A stretch of DNA of 64,000 nt, taken from assembly GCA_016490735.1 (NCBI GenBank), contig JAEMWC010000031.1, positions 61,001 through 125,000 of the forward strand, read 5' to 3'. The translations under genes and the position numbers were made by a program. Positions 1 through 15,495 of the stretch are shown in pieces; within the stretch, counting starts at the first letter, position 1, and each line of letters starts with the position of its first letter. This stretch comes from Pachyseris speciosa (taxonomy: Eukaryota; Cnidaria; Anthozoa; Scleractinia; Pachyseridae). The notes beneath the pieces were generated by a model. That model had not been told where the DNA came from and ran no database searches. It saw nothing but the letters and a program-made list of their open reading frames with translations.

Positions 1-3000
1 CACATATTGCACTCATCACAGCTAGAAAAAAACACTTACTATCAACATGCTCTTACAAGTTTTAATTCAGCAAGGCTCCACAACTTGCGCACAAGTATTA
101 CTCATCGCAGCTAGGAAAACAACTTATTTTCAAGATGCTTTTACAAGTTTTAAACGAGCGAGGTTATGACCGAGAGTGAAACTGTCTCAAATCAGCAATA
201 GATGGGACCCGCTCCATATCGCTAGCACAAGTAGTACTTCAAAAAGCTAGTAAAAACCACTTATTTTCAACACGATGTTACCAGTTTTAAAAGAGTAGGA
301 ATAGACAGAGAGTAAAATTCTCGAAAGTCAGTTTTTGATGGGACGCGCCCTATACCTTGCGCACAAGTGGTGCTCTTCACAGCTTATGTAAACCACCTAC
401 TTTCGACATGCTCTTACAAGTTTTAAAACAGCGAGGTTATGGCAAGGAGTTTAAATCTCGCAAATCAGGAACCCTTCACACCCGTAGTACTAACCAAAGC
501 TATTAAAAACCTCTAAAAAGATTTGGAAGAGTGAGCTTATGACCGAGAGTCAAACTCTTTCAAATCAGGAATTAATGGGACGCGCTCCACATTGATCGCA
601 CAAGTTGCACTCACCACAGCTAGTGAAAACCACCAATTTCTACATGCTCTTACAAGTTTTAAAGGACTGAGGTTTTAAATGAGAGTCAAACTCTGTCAAA
701 TGAGGAATAGACAGGACGCGCCTTACATTGCTCGCAGAACTTGCACACATCACAGCTAGTAAAAACCACTTACTTTCAACATGCTCTTACAACTTTTAAA
801 CGAGTGGGGTTATGAGCAAGAGTCAAACTCTCGAAAGACAGTTATAGATGGCACGTTGTCCACACCGTGCGGACATATGGTGCTCTTCACAGCTAGTTTT
901 AATTGAGCGAGGTTATGGGCGAGACTTAAAATCTGTCAAATCAAGAATAGATGGGACGCGTTCCATATTGCTCGCACATGTAGTACTTATCACTGCTAGT
1001 AAAAACCACTTACCTTGAACACTCTCTTACAAGTTTTAAAAGAGTGGGATTATGACCAAGGCTCAAATTCTCCAAAGTCAAGATTTGATGGGATGCGCTG
1101 CACATCGTGCACACCCGTAGCACTCATCAAAGCTAGTAAGAACCACTTACTTTGAACATGCTCTGACAGCTTTTAAAAGAGTGAGATGAAGACCGAGGGT
1201 CAAACTCTCTCCAATCAGGAATTGATGGGATGCGCTCCACATTGCCCGCACAAGTTGCACTCTTCACAGCTAGAAAAAAACACTTACTGTCAACATGCTC
1301 TTAAAAATTTTAATTGAGCGAGATTATGAGCGAGACTGTAAATCTGTCAAATCAAGAATAGATGGGACGCGTTCCATATTGCTCGCACATGTAGTACTTA
1401 TCACTGCTAGTAAAAACACTCTCTTACAAGTTTGAAAAGAGTGAGGTTATGGCAGATAGTTTAAATCTCGGAAATCAGGAACCCTTCACACCCGTAGCAG
1501 CTATTAAAAGCTATTAAAAAACTCTAAAAAGATTTGGAAGAGTGAGCTTATGAGCGAGAGTCAAACTCTTTCAAATCAGGAATTAATGGGACGCACTCCA
1601 CATTGATCGCACAAGTTGCACTCCACACAGCTAGTGAAAACCAACAATTTCTACATGCTCTTACAAGTTTTAGAGGACTGAGGTTATGAATGAGAGTCAA
1701 ACTCTGTCAAATAAGGAATGGATAGGACGCGTCTTACATTGCTCGCAGAACTTGCACACATCACAGCTAGTAAAAACCACTTACTTTCAACATGCTCTTA
1801 CAACTTTTAAACGAGTGAGGTAATGACCGAGAGTAAAATTCTCGAAAGTCAGGTATTGATGGGACGCGCTGCACACCGCGTGCACAAGTGCCACTCATCA
1901 CAGATAGTAAAAACCACCTTCTTTCAAAATCCTCTCACAACTTTTAAAATAGTGATTTTATCACCGAGACTGAAACTCTGAGAAATAAGAATTATGGGAG
2001 GCGCTCCACATTGCTCGCACAAGTTGCACTCATCACAGCTAGTTAAAACCACTTACTTTCAACACGCTCTTGCAAGTTTTCAAACAGTGGGATTATGACC
2101 GAGAGTTAAATTCTCGACGGTCGGTTATTGATGGAACGCCCTCCACACCGTGCGGACAAATGGCTCTTCACAGCTTGTAAAAACCACCTACTTTCAACAT
2201 GCTCTTACAAGTTTTAAAAGCGTGAGGTTATGTCCAAGAGTCAAACTCTGTGTATTACCGAGATTCAAATCCTCGTAAATCAGGAATTTATGGGACGCCC
2301 TCCATATCGCTTGCACAAGTAGTACTAATCACAGCTAGTTAAAACCACTTTTTTTCAACACGCTTTTACAAGTTTTAAATAGTGGGGTTATGACCAAGAG
2401 TCAAACTCTCGAAAGACAGTTATTGATGGCACGTTGCCCACACCGTGCGGACAAGTGGTGCTCTTCACAGCTAGTTTTAATTGAGCGAGATTATAAGCGA
2501 GACTGAAAATCTGTCAAATCAAGAATAGATGGCACGCGTTCCATATTGCTCGCACATGTAGTACTTATCACTGCTAGAAAAAACACTTACTTTGAACACT
2601 CTCTTACAAGTTTTAAAAGAGTGGGATTATGACCAAGGCTCAAATTCTCCAAAGTCAAGATCTGATGGGATGTGCTGCACACCGTGCACACCCGTAGTAC
2701 TCATCAAAGCTAGTAAAAAACACATACTTTTAACATGCCCTGACAGCTTTTAAAAGAGTGAAATTAAGACCGAGGGTCAAACTGTTTCCAATCAGGAATT
2801 GATGGGATGCGCTCCACATTGCTCGCACAACTTGCACCCATCACAGCTAGAAAAAAACACTCACTGTCAACACTCTCTTACAAGTTTTAAAAGAGTGGGA
2901 TTATGACCAAGGCTCATTCTCCAAAGTCAAGATTTCATGGGATGAGCTGCACACCGTGCACACCCGAGGGTTTAACTGTCTCCAATCAGGAATTGATGGT

Positions 3001-6000
3001 ATGCGCTCCACATTGCTCGCACAATTTGCACTCTTCACAGCTAGAAAAAAACGCTTACTTTCAACATGCTGTCAAATGAGGAATAGACGGGACGCGCCTT
3101 ACATTGCTCGCAGAACTTGCACACATCACAGCTAGTAAAAACCACTTACTTTCAACATGCTCTTACAACTTTTAAACGAGTGAGGTAATGACCGAGAGTA
3201 AAATTCTCGAAAGTCAGGTATTGCACACCGCTTCCACAAGTGCTACTCATCACAGACAGTGAAAACCCCCTTCTTTCAAAATCCTCTCACAACTTTTAAA
3301 CTAGTGAGCTGATCACCGAGACTGAAACTCTGAGAAATAACAACTGATAGGAGGGGCTCCACATTGCCCGCACAAGTTGCACTCATCACAGCTAGTTAAA
3401 ACCACTTACTTTCAACACGCTCTTGCAAGTTTTAAAAGAGTGGGATTATGACCGAGAGTTAAATTCTCGAAAGTCAGTTATTGATGGAACGCCCTCCACA
3501 CCGTGCGAACAAATGGCTCTTCACAGCTACTAAAACCCACCTACTTTCAACATGCTCTTACAAGTTTTAAAAGAGTGAGGTTTTGTCCAAGAGTCGAACT
3601 CTGTGTAAAAGATTGAGTTTATTACCGAGATTGAAATCCTCGCAAATAACGAATTTATGGGACGCACTCCATATCGCTCGCACAAGTAGTACTAATCACA
3701 GCTAGTTAAAACCACTTTCTTTCAACACGCTTTTACAAGTTTTAAATAGTGGGGTTATGACCAAGAGTCAAACTCTCGAAAGACAGTTATTGATGGCAAC
3801 TTGTCCACACCGTGCGGACAAGTGGTGCTCTTCACAGCTAGTTTTAATTGAGCGAGATTATAAGCGAGACTGAAAATCTGTCAAATCAAGAATAGATGGG
3901 ACGCGTTCCATATTGCTCGCACATGTAGTACTTATCACTGCTAGGAAAAAACACTTACCTTGACCACTCTCTTACAAGTTTTAAAAGAGTGGGATTATGA
4001 CCAAGGCTCAAATTCTCCAAAGTCAAGATCTGATGGGATGCACTGCACACCGTGCACACCCGTAGTACTCATCAAAGCTAGTAAAAAACACTTACTTTTA
4101 ACATGCCCTGACAGCTTTTAAAAGAGTGAAATTAAGACCGAGGGTCAAACTGTTTCCAATCAGGAATTGATGGGATGCGCTCCACATTGCTCGCACAACT
4201 TGCACGCATCACAGCTAGAAAAAACACTTACTGTCAACACTCTCTTACAAGGTTTAAAAGCGTGGGATTATCACAGAGGCTCAAATTCTCCAAAGTCAAG
4301 ATTTGATGGGATGCGCTGTACACCGTGCACACCCGTAGTACTCATCAAAGCTAGTAAAAAGCACTTACTTTGAACATGCTCTTTACAATTTTAAAAGAGA
4401 GAGATTAAGACCGAGAGTCAAACTATCTCCAATCAGGAATTGATGGGATGCGCTCCACATTGCTCGCCCAAGTTGCACTCTTCACAGCTAGAAAAACCAC
4501 TTACTTTCAACATGCTCTTACAAGTTTTAATTCAGCGAGACTCCACACCTTGCGAACAAGTATTACTCATCGCAGCTAAAAAAACAACTTATTTTCAAGA
4601 TGCTCTTACAAGTTTTAAGGAGCGAGGTTATGACCGAGAGTGAAACTGTCTCAAATCAGGAATAGATGGGACCCGCTCCATATCGCTAGCACAAGTAGTA
4701 CTTAAGACAGCTAGTAAGGACCACTAACTTTCAACACGCTCTTAGAAGTTTTAAATTATTATTATTTAGATTATGAAGGAGAGTCAACTTCTCCAAAGTC
4801 AGGATTTGGTGGGACGGACTGCACACAGTGCACAAAATTAGTACTCATCACAGATGGTAAAAACTGCTTACATTCAACAGCTCTTAAAGTTTTAAAAGAG
4901 TGAGTTTATGACGGAGATTGCAACCCTTGCAAATCAAGAATTTATGGGACGCGCTCCATATCGCCGCACAAGTAGTACTAATCACAGCTGGTAAAAACAC
5001 TTACTTTCCACACGATGTTACCACTTTTAAAAGAGTAGGATTAAGACCGAGAGTCAAATTCTCGAAAGTCAGTTATTGATGGGACGCGCCGTATACCTTG
5101 CGCACAAGTGGTGCTCTTCACAGCTTGTGTAAACCACCAACTTTCAACATGCTCTTACAAGTTTTAAAAGAGTGAGGTTATGGCAGAGAGTTTAAATCTC
5201 GGAAATCAGGAACCCTTCACAACCGTAGTACTCACCAAAGCTATTAAAAACCTCTAAAAAGATTTGGAAGAGTGAGCTTATGACCGAGAGTCAAACTCTT
5301 TCAAATCAGGAATTAATGGGACGCGCTCCACATTGATCGCACAAGTTGCACTCAACACAGCTAGTGAAAACCACCAATTTCTACATGCTCTTACAAGTTC
5401 TAAAGGACTGAGGTTATGAATGAGAGTCAAACTCTGTCAAATGAGGAATAGACGGGACGCGCCTTACATTGCTCGCAGAACTTGCACACATCACAGCTAG
5501 TAAAAACCACTTACTTTCAACATGCTCTTACAACTTTTAAACGAGTGAGGTAATCACCGAGAGTAAAATTCTCGAAAGTCAGGTATTGATGGGACGCGCT
5601 GCACACCGCGTGCACAAGTGCTACTCATCACAGATAGTAAAAACCACCTTCTTTCAAAATCCTCTCACAACTTTCAAACTAGTGAGCTTATCACCGAGAC
5701 TGAAACCCTGAGAAATAAGAATTAATGGAAGGTGCTCCACATTGCTCGCACAAGTTTCACTCATCACAGCTAGTTAAAACCACTTACTTTCAACACCCTC
5801 TTGCAAGTTTTCAAACAGTGGGATTATGACCGAGAGTTAAATTCTCGAATGTCAGTTATTGATGGAACGCCCTCCACACCGTGCGGACAAATGGCTCCTC
5901 ACAGCTAGTAAAAACCACCTACTTTCAACATGCTCTTACAAGTTTCAAAAGAGCGAGTTTATGTCCAAGAGTCAAACTCTGTGTAAAAGAGTGAGTTTAT

Positions 6001-9000
6001 TACTGAGATTCAAATCTTCGCAAATCAGGAATTTATGGGACGTACTCCATTATCGCTCGCACAAGTAGTACTAATCAGAGCTAGTTAAAACCACTTTCTT
6101 TCAACACGCTTTTACAAGTTTTAAATAGTGGGGTTATGACCAAGAGTCAAACTCTCCAAAGACAGTAATTGATGGTACGTTGTTCACACCGTGCGGACAA
6201 GTGGTGCTCTTCACAGCTAGTTTTAATTGAGCGAGGTTATGAGCGAGACTTAAAATCTGTCAAATCAAGAATAGATGGGACGCGTTCCATATTGCTCGCA
6301 CATGTAGTACTTATCACTGCTAGTAAAAAAACCACTTACCTTGAACACTCTCTTACAAGTTTTAAAAGAGTGGGATTATGACCAAGGCTCAAATTCTCCA
6401 AAGTCAAGATTTAATGGGATGCGCTGCACACCGTGCACACCCGTAGTACTCATCAAAGCTAGTAAAAATCACTTACTTTGTACATGCTCTGACAGCTTTT
6501 AAAAGAGTGAGATTAAGACCGAGGGTCAAACTGTCTCCAATCAGTAATTGACGGGATGCGCTCCACATTGCTCGCACAACTTGCACTCATCACAGCTAGA
6601 AAAAAACACTTACTGTCAACATGCTCTTACAAGTTTTAATTGAGCGAGATTATGAGCGAGACTGAAAATCTGTCAAATCAAGAATAGATGGGACGCGTTC
6701 CATAATTCTCGCACATGTAGTACTTATCACTGCTAGTAAAAACCACTTACCTTGAACACTCTCTTACAAGTTTTAAAACAGTGGGATTATGACAGAGGCT
6801 CAAATTCTCCAAAGTCAAGATTTGATGGGATGCGCTGCAAACCGTGCACACCCATAGTACTCATCAAAGCTAGTAAAAACCACTTACTTTGAACATGCTC
6901 TTACAATTTTTAATAGAGAGAGATTAAGACCGAGAGTCAAACTCTCTCCAATCAGGAATTGATGGGATGCACTCCACATTGTTGCACAAGTTGCACTCTT
7001 TACAGCAACACACACAGCAACTCTTTGCAACCCTAGCAAATCAAGAATTTATGGGACGCGCTCGATATCGCCGCACAAGTAGTACTAATCACAGCTGGTA
7101 AAAACCACTTACTTTCCACACGATGTTACCACTTTTAAAAGAGTAGGATAAAGACCGCGAGTCAAATTCTCGAAAGTCAGTTATTGATGGGACGCGCCGT
7201 ATACCTTGCGCACAAGTGGTGCTCTTCACAGCTTGTGTAAACCACCTACTTTCAACATGCTCTTACAAGTTTTAATTCAGCGAGACTCCACACCTTGCCA
7301 ACAAGTATTACTCATCGCAGCTAAAAAAACAACTTATTTTCAAGATGCTCTTACAAGTTTTTAAAGAGCGAGGTTATGATCGAGAGTGAAACTGTCTCAA
7401 ATCAGGAATAGATGGGACCCGCTCCATATCGCTTGCGCAAGTAGTACTTAAGACAGCTAGTAAGGACCACTAACTTTCAACACGCTCTTACCACTTTTAA
7501 ATTATTATTATTTAGATTATGAAGTAGAGTCAAATTCTCCAAAGTCAGGATTTGGTTGGACGGACTGCACACAGTGCACAAAAGTAGTACTCATCACAGA
7601 TGGTAAAAACTGCTTACATTCAACAGCTCTTAAAGTTTTAAAACAGTGAGTTTATGACGGAGATTGCAACCCTTGCAAATCAAGAATTTATGGCACGCGC
7701 TCCATATCGCCGCACAAGTAGTACTAATCACAGCTGGTAAAAACCACTTACTTTCCACACGATGTTACCACTTTTAAAAGAGTAGGATTAAGACCGAGAG
7801 TCAAATTCTCGAAAGTCAGTTATTGATGGGACGCGCCGTATACCTTGCGCACAAGTGGTGCTCTTCACAGCTTGTGTAAACCACCTACTTTCAACGTGCT
7901 CTTACAAGATTTAAAAAAGTGAGGTTATGGCTGAGAGTTTAAATCTCGAAATCAGGAACCCTTCACAACCGTAGTACTCACCAAGGCTATTAAAAACCTC
8001 TAAAAAGATTTGGAAGAGTGAGCTTATGACCGAGAGTCAAACTCTTTCAAATCAGGAATTAATGGGACGCGCTCCACATTGATCCCACAAGTTGCACTCA
8101 ACACAGCTAGTGAAAACCACCAATTTCTACATGCTCTTACAAGTTTTAAAGGACTGAGGTTATGAATGAGAGTCAAACTCTGTCAAATGAGGAATAGATG
8201 GGACGCGCCTTACATTGCTCGCAGAACTTGCACACATCACAGCTAGTAAAAACCACTTACTTTCAACATGCTCTTACAACTTTTAAACTAGTGAGGTAAT
8301 GACCGAGAGTAAAATTCTCGAAAGTTAGGTATTGATTGGACGCGCTGCACACCGCGTGCACAAGTGCCACTCATCAGAGATAGTAAAAACCACCTTCTTT
8401 CAAAATCCTCTCACAACTTTTAAACTAGTGATTTTATCACCGGGACTGAAACTCTGAGAAATAAGAATTGATGGGAGGCGCTCCTCATTGCTCGCACAAG
8501 TTGCACTCATCACAGCTAGTTAAAACCACTTACTTTCAACACGCTCTGGCAAGTTTTTGAACGGTGGGATTATGACCGAGAGTTAAATTCTCGACGGTCG
8601 GTTGTTGATGGAACGCCCTCCACATCGTGTTGACAAATGGCTCTTCACAGCTAGTAAAAACCACCTACTTTCAACATGCGCTTACAAGTTTTAAAAGAGT
8701 GAGGTTATGTCCAAGAGTCAAACTCTGTGTAAAAGATTGAGTTTATTACCGAGATTTAAATCCTCGCAAATCAGGAATTTATGGGACGCACTCCATATCG
8801 CTCGCACAAGTAGTACTAATCACAGCTAGTTAAAACCACTTTCTTTCAACACGCCTTTACAAGTTTTAAATAGTGGGTTTATGACCAAGATTAAAAGTCT
8901 CGAAAGACAGTTATTGATGGCACGTTGTCCACACCGTGCGGACAAGTGGTGCTCTTCACAGCTAGTTTTAATTGAGCGAGATTATGAGCGAGACTAAAAA

Positions 9001-12000
9001 TCTGTCAAATCAAGAACAGATGGGACAAGTTCCATATTGCTCGCACATGTAGTACTTATCACTGCTAGTAAAAACCACTTACCTTGAACACTCTCTTACT
9101 AGTTTTAAAAGCGTGGGATTATGAGCGACGCTCAAATTCTCCAAAGTCAAGATTTCATGGGAAGCGCTGCACACCGTGCACACCCGCAGTACTCATCAAA
9201 GCTAGTAAAACACATTTACTTTGAACATGCTCTTACAGTTTTAAAAGAGAGAGATTAAGACAGAGAGTCAAACTCTCTCCAATCAGGAATTGATGGGATG
9301 CGCTCCACATTGCTCGCACAAGTTGCACTCTTCACAGCTAGAAAAAACACTTACTTTCAATATGCTCTTACAAGTTTTAATTCAGCGAGACTCCACACCT
9401 TGCGAAAAAGTATTACTCGTCGCAGCTAAAAAAACAACTTATTTTCAAGATGCTCTTAAAAGTTTTTAACGAGCGAGGTTATGACCGAGAGTGAAACTCT
9501 CTCAAATCAGGAATAGATGGGACCCACTCCATATCCCTAGCACAAGTAGTAGTTAAGACAGGTAATAAGGACCACTAACTTTCAACATGCTCTTACAACT
9601 TTTAAATGAGTGAGATAATGACCGAGAGTAAAATTGTCGAAAGTCAGCTATTGATGGGACGCGCTGCACACCGCGTGCACAAGTGCTACTCATCACAGAT
9701 AGTAAAAACCACCGTCTTTCAAAATCCTCTCACAACTTTTAAACTAGTGAGCTTATCACCGAGACTGAAACTCTGAGAAATAAGAATTAATGGGAGGCGC
9801 TCCACATTGCTCGCACAAGTTTTACTCATCACAGCTAGTTAAAGCCACTTACTTTCAACACGCTCTTGCAAGTTTTAAAACAGTGGGATTATGACCGAGA
9901 GTTAAATTCTCGAAAGTCAGTTATTGATGGAACGCCCTCCACACCGTGCGGACAAATGCCTCTTCACAGCTAGTAAAAACCACCTACTTTCAACATGCTC
10001 TTACAAGTTTTAAAAGAGTGAGGTTATGTCCAAGAATCAAACTCTGTGAGACGCACTCCATATCGCTCGCACAAGTAGTACTAATCAGAGCTAGTTAAAA
10101 CCACTTTCTTTCAACACGCTTTTACAAGTTTTAAATAGTGGGGTTATCACAAAGAGTCAAACTCTCGAAAGACAGTTATTGATGGCACGTTGTCCACACC
10201 GTGCGGACAAGTGGTGCTCTTCACAGCTAGTTTTAATTGAGGGAGACTATGAGCGAGACTGAAAATCTGTCAAATCAAGAATAGATGGGACGCGTCCCAT
10301 ATTGCTCGCACATGTAGTACTTATCACTGCTAGAAAAAACCACTTACCTTGAACACTATCTTACAAGTTTTAAAAGAATGGGATTATGACCAAGGCTCAA
10401 ATTCTCCAAAGTCAAGATTTGATGGGATGCGCTGCACACCGTGCACACCCGTAGTACTCATCAAAGCTAGTAAAAACCACTTACTTTCAACATGCTCGGA
10501 CAGCTTTTAAGAGAGTGAGATTAAGACCGAGGGTCAAACTCTCTCCAATCAGGAATTGATGGGATGCGCTCCACATTGCTCCCGCAAGTTGCACTCTTCA
10601 CAGCTAGAAAAAAAAACACTTACTTTCAACATGCTCTTACAAGTTTTAATTCAGCGAGAGTCCACACCTTGCGAACAAGTATTACTCATCGCAGCTAAAA
10701 AAACAACTTATTTTCAAGATGCTCTTACAAGTTTTTAACCAGCGAGGTTATGACCGAGAGTGAAACTGTCTCAAATCAGGAATAGATGGGACCCGCTCCA
10801 TATCGCTAGCACAAGTAGTACTTAAGACAGCTAGTAAGGACCACTAACTTTCAACAAACTCTTAGAAATTTTAACTTATTATTAGTTAGATTTTGAACGA
10901 GAGTCAAATTCTCCACAGTCAGGATTTGGTGGGACGGACTGCACACAGTTCACAAAAGTTGTACTCATCACAGATGGTAAAACCTACTTACATTCAACAG
11001 CTCTTAAAGTTTTAAAACAGTGAGTTTATGACGGAGATTGCAACCCTTGCAAATCAAGAATTTATGGGACGCGCTCCATATCGCCGCACAAGTAGTACTA
11101 ATCATAGCTGGTAAAAACCACTTACTTTCCACACGATGTTACCACTTTTAAAAGAGTAGGATTAAGACCGAGAGTCAAATTCTCGAAAGTCAGTTATTGA
11201 TGGGACGCGCCGTATACCTTGCGCACAAGTGGTGCTCTTCACAGCTTGTGTAAACCACCTACTTTCAACATGCTCTTAAAAGTTTTAAAAGAGTGAGGTT
11301 ATCGCAGAGAGTTTAAATCTCTGAAATCAGGAACCCTTCACAACCGTAGTACTCACCAAAGCTATTAAAAACCTCTAAAAAGATTTGGAAGAGTGAGCTT
11401 ATGACCGAGAGTCAAACTCTTTCAAATCAGGAATTAATGGGACGCGCTCCACATTGATCCCACAAGTTGCACTCAACACAGTTAGTGAAAACCAACAATT
11501 CCTACATGCTCTTTCAAGTTTACGAATGAGAGTCAAACTCTGTCAAATGAGGAATAGACGGGACGCGCCTTACATTGCTCGCAGAACTTGCACACATCAC
11601 AGCTAGTAAAAACCACTTACTTTCAACATGCTCTTACAACTTTTGAACGAGTGAGGTAATGACCGAGAGTAAAATTCTCGAAAGTCAGCTATTCATGGGA
11701 CGCGCTGCACACCGCGTGCACAAGTGCTATTCATCACAGATAGTAAAAACCACCTTCTTTCAAAATCCTCTCACAACTTTTAAACTAGTGAGCTTATTAC
11801 CGAGACTGAAACTCTGAGAAATAAGAATTGATGGGAGGCGCTCCACATTGCCCGCACAAGTTGCACTCATCACAGCTAGTTAAAACCACTTACTTTCAAC
11901 ACGCTCTTGCAAGTTTTAAAAGAGTGGGATTATGACCGAGAGTTAAATTCTCGAAAATCGAGATTTGATGGGATGCGCTGCACACAGTGCAGACCCGTAG

Positions 12001-15000
12001 TACTCATCAAAGCTAGTAAACACCACTTACTTTGAACATGCTCTTACAACTTTTCAACGAGTGAGTGAATGACCGAGAGTAAAATTGTCGAAAGTCAGGT
12101 ATTGATGGGACGCGCTGCACACCGCATGCACAAGTGCTACTCATCACAGATAGTAAAAACCACCTTCTTTCAAAATCCACTCACAACTTTTAAACTAGTG
12201 AGCTTATGACCGAGACTGAAACTCTGAGAAATAAGAATTGATGGGAGGCGCTCCACATTGCTCGCACAAGTTTCACTCATCACAGCTAGTTAAAACCACT
12301 TACTTTCAAGACGCTCTTGCAAGTTTTCAAACAGTGGGATTATGACCGAGAGTTAAATTCTCGAAAGTCAGTTATTGATGGAACGCCCTCTACACCGTGC
12401 GGACAAATGGCTCTTCACAGCTAGTAAAAACCACCTACTTTCAACATGCTCTTACAAGTTTTAAAAGAGTGAGGTTATGTCCAAGAGTCAAACTCTGTGT
12501 AAAAGATTGAGTTTATTACCGAGATTCAAATCCTCGCAAATCAGGAATTTATGGGACGCACTCCATATCACTCGCACAAGTAGTACTAATCACAGCTAGT
12601 TAAAACCACTTTCTTTCAACACGCTTTTACAAGTTTTAAATAGTGGGGTTATGACGAAGAGTCAAACTCTCGAAAGACAGTTATTGATGGCACGTTGTCC
12701 ACACCGTGCGGACAAGTGGTGCTCTTCACAGCTAGTTTTAATTGAGCGAGTTTATGAACGAGACTGAAAATCTCTCAAATCAAGAATAGATGGGACGCGT
12801 TCCATATTGCTCGCACATGTAGTACTTATCACTGCTAGTAAAAAAACCACTTACCTTGAACATTCTCTTACAAGTTTTAAAAGAGTGGGATTATGACCAA
12901 GGCTCAACTTCTTCAAAGTCAAGATTTGATGGGATGCGCTGCACACCGTGCACACCCGTAGTACTCATCAAAGATAGTAAAAAACACTTACTTTGAACAT
13001 GCTCTTACAATTTTAAAAGAGAGAGATAAGACCGAGAGTCAAACTTTCTCCAATCAGGAATTGATGGGATACGCTCCACATTGCTCGCACAAGTTGCACT
13101 CTTCACAGCTAGAAAAAAACACTTACTTTCAACATGCTCTTACAAGTTTTAAATCAGCGAGACTCCACACCTTTCGAACAAGTATTACTCATCGCCGCTA
13201 AAAAAACAACTTATTTTCAAGATGCTCTTACAAGATTTTAACGAGCGAGGTTATGACCGAGAGTGAAACTGTCTCAAATCAGGAATAGATGGGACCCGCT
13301 CCATATCGCTAGCACAAGTAGTACTTAAGACAGCTAGTAAGGACCACTAACTTTCAACACGCTCTTACAACTTTTAAATTATTATTATTGAGATTATAAA
13401 GGAGAGTCAAATTCTCCAAAGTCAGGATTTGGCGGGACTGACTGCACACAGTGCACAAAAATAGTACTCATCACAGATGGTAAAAACTTACATTCAACAG
13501 CTCTCAAAGCTCTGAGTTTATTTTAAAACAGTGAGTTTATGACGTAGATTGCAACCTTTGCAAATCAAGAATTTATGGGACGCGCTCCATATTGCCGCAC
13601 AAGTAGTACTAATCACAGCTGGTAAAAACCACTTACTTTCCACACGATGTTACCACTTTTAAAAGAGTAGGATTATGACCGAGAGTCAAATTCTCGAAAG
13701 TCAGTTATTGATGGGACGCGCCGTATACCTTGCGCACAAGTGGTGCTCTTCACAGCTTGTGTAAACCACCTACTTTCAACATGCTCTTACAAGTTTTAAA
13801 AGAGTGAGGTTATGGCAGAGAGTTTAAATCTCGGAAATGAGGAACCCTTCGCACCCGTAGTACTCACCAAAGCTATTAAAAACCTCTAAAAAGATTTGGA
13901 AGAGTGAGCTTATGACCGAGAGTCAAACTCTTTCAAATCAGGAATTAATGGGACGCGCTCCACATTGATCGCACAAGTTGCACTCAACACAGCTAGTGAA
14001 AACCACCAATTTCTACATGCTCTTACAAGTTTTAAAGGACTGAGGTTATGAATGAGAGTCAAACTCTGTCAAATTAGGAATAGACGGGACGCGCCTTACA
14101 TTGCTCGCAGAACTTGCACACATCACAGCTAGTAAAAACCACTTACTTTCAACATGCTCTTACAACTTTTGAACGAGTGAGGTAATGACCGAGAGTAAAA
14201 TTTTCGAAAGTCAAGTATTGATGGGACGCGCTGCACACCGCGTGCACAAGTGCTACTCATCACAGATAGTAAAAACCACCTTCTTTCAATATCCACTCAC
14301 AACTTTTAAACTAGTGAGCTTATTACCGAGACTGAAACTCTGAGAAATAAGAATTGATGGGAGGCGCTCCACATTGCTCGCACAAGTTGCACTCATCACA
14401 GCTAGTTAAAACCACTTACTTTCAAGACGCTCTTGCAAGTTTTAAAACAGTGGGATTATGACCGAGAGTTAAATTCTCGAAAGTCAGTTATTGATGGAGC
14501 GCCCTCCACACCGTGCGGACAAATGGCTCTTCACAGCTAGTTAAAACCACCTACTTTCAACATGCTCTTACAAGTTTTAAAAGAGTGAGGTTATGTCCAA
14601 GAGTCAAACTCTGTGTAAAAGATTGAGTTTATTACCGAGATTCAAATCCTCGCAAATCAGGAATTTATGGGACGCACTCCATATCACTCGCACAAGTAGT
14701 ACTAATCACAGCTAGTTAAAACCACTTTCTTTCAACACGCTTTTACAAGTTTTAAATAGTGGGGTTATGACCAAGAGTCAAACTCTCGAAAGATGGCACG
14801 TTGTCCACACCGTGCGGACAAGTGGTGCTCTTCACAGCTAGTTTTAATTGAGCGAGATTATGAGCGAGACTGAAAGTCTGTCAAATCAAGAATAGATGGG
14901 ACGCGTTCCATATTGCTCGCACATGTAGTACTTATCACTGCTAGTAAAGGCCACTTACCTTGAACACTCTCTTACAAGTTTTAAAAGAGTGGGATTATGA

Positions 15001-15089
15001 CCAAGGCTCAAATTCTCCAAAGTCAAGATTTGATGGGATGCGCTGCACACCGTGCACACCCGTAGTACTCATCAAAGCTAGTAAAAACA

Positions 15090-15495
15090 ACTGTTTTTTT
15101 TATTTTATTAGCTTCGCCAGAGACTTGACAGGGACACTACAACAGCGTGCGCCAATTACTGTAGGCCCGTAACTGCAAATCCCTCCCCCGTAACCACATT
15201 CTAGTAGAGATAGACCACCACACCGGGGACTACGTCCCCTACTCTTTCCGAACAGTGCGTGGGTTCTTTAACGTCCCACAGAATCAATTATGAAGAGTTG
15301 TGAGACGGGGCCTACGGTTTATCGTCCTTATCCAAGAAGACTAGAAAGTCTGAGCATTTGCAGATATCATTACAAAGGCAGCACTTTCTCCTCAATTATT
15401 TAAAGACCCTGAGTGTTGGTCCAGCCGGGGTTTGAACCCGTGACCTCCCGCACGGTAGTCCGGTGCTCTACCACTGAGCTAACCGGTCGGCGGTT
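15090..15495 (-). mobile_element. tRNA-derived SINE inserted in the satellite (minus strand)
   Basis: Read on the minus strand, the element starts near 15,492 with a tRNA-like head: box A TTAGCTCAGTGGTAGAG and box B GGTTCAAACC. A non-tRNA body follows containing AAAGTGCTGCCTTTGTAATG and GGGACGTAGTCCCCGGTGTG, and an A-rich tail (AATAAAATAAAAAAAA) lies at the 15,090 side. Satellite sequence breaks at CTAGTAAAAAC and resumes with ACTTACTTTGAACATG, so the SINE is a clean insertion into one monomer. Head and body match the SINE at 47.2 kb on the plus strand, but the last ~110 bp differ. SINEs are transcribed by RNA polymerase III from the A and B boxes and mobilised by LINE enzymes. I see no clear target-site duplication. 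Confidence 0.85.
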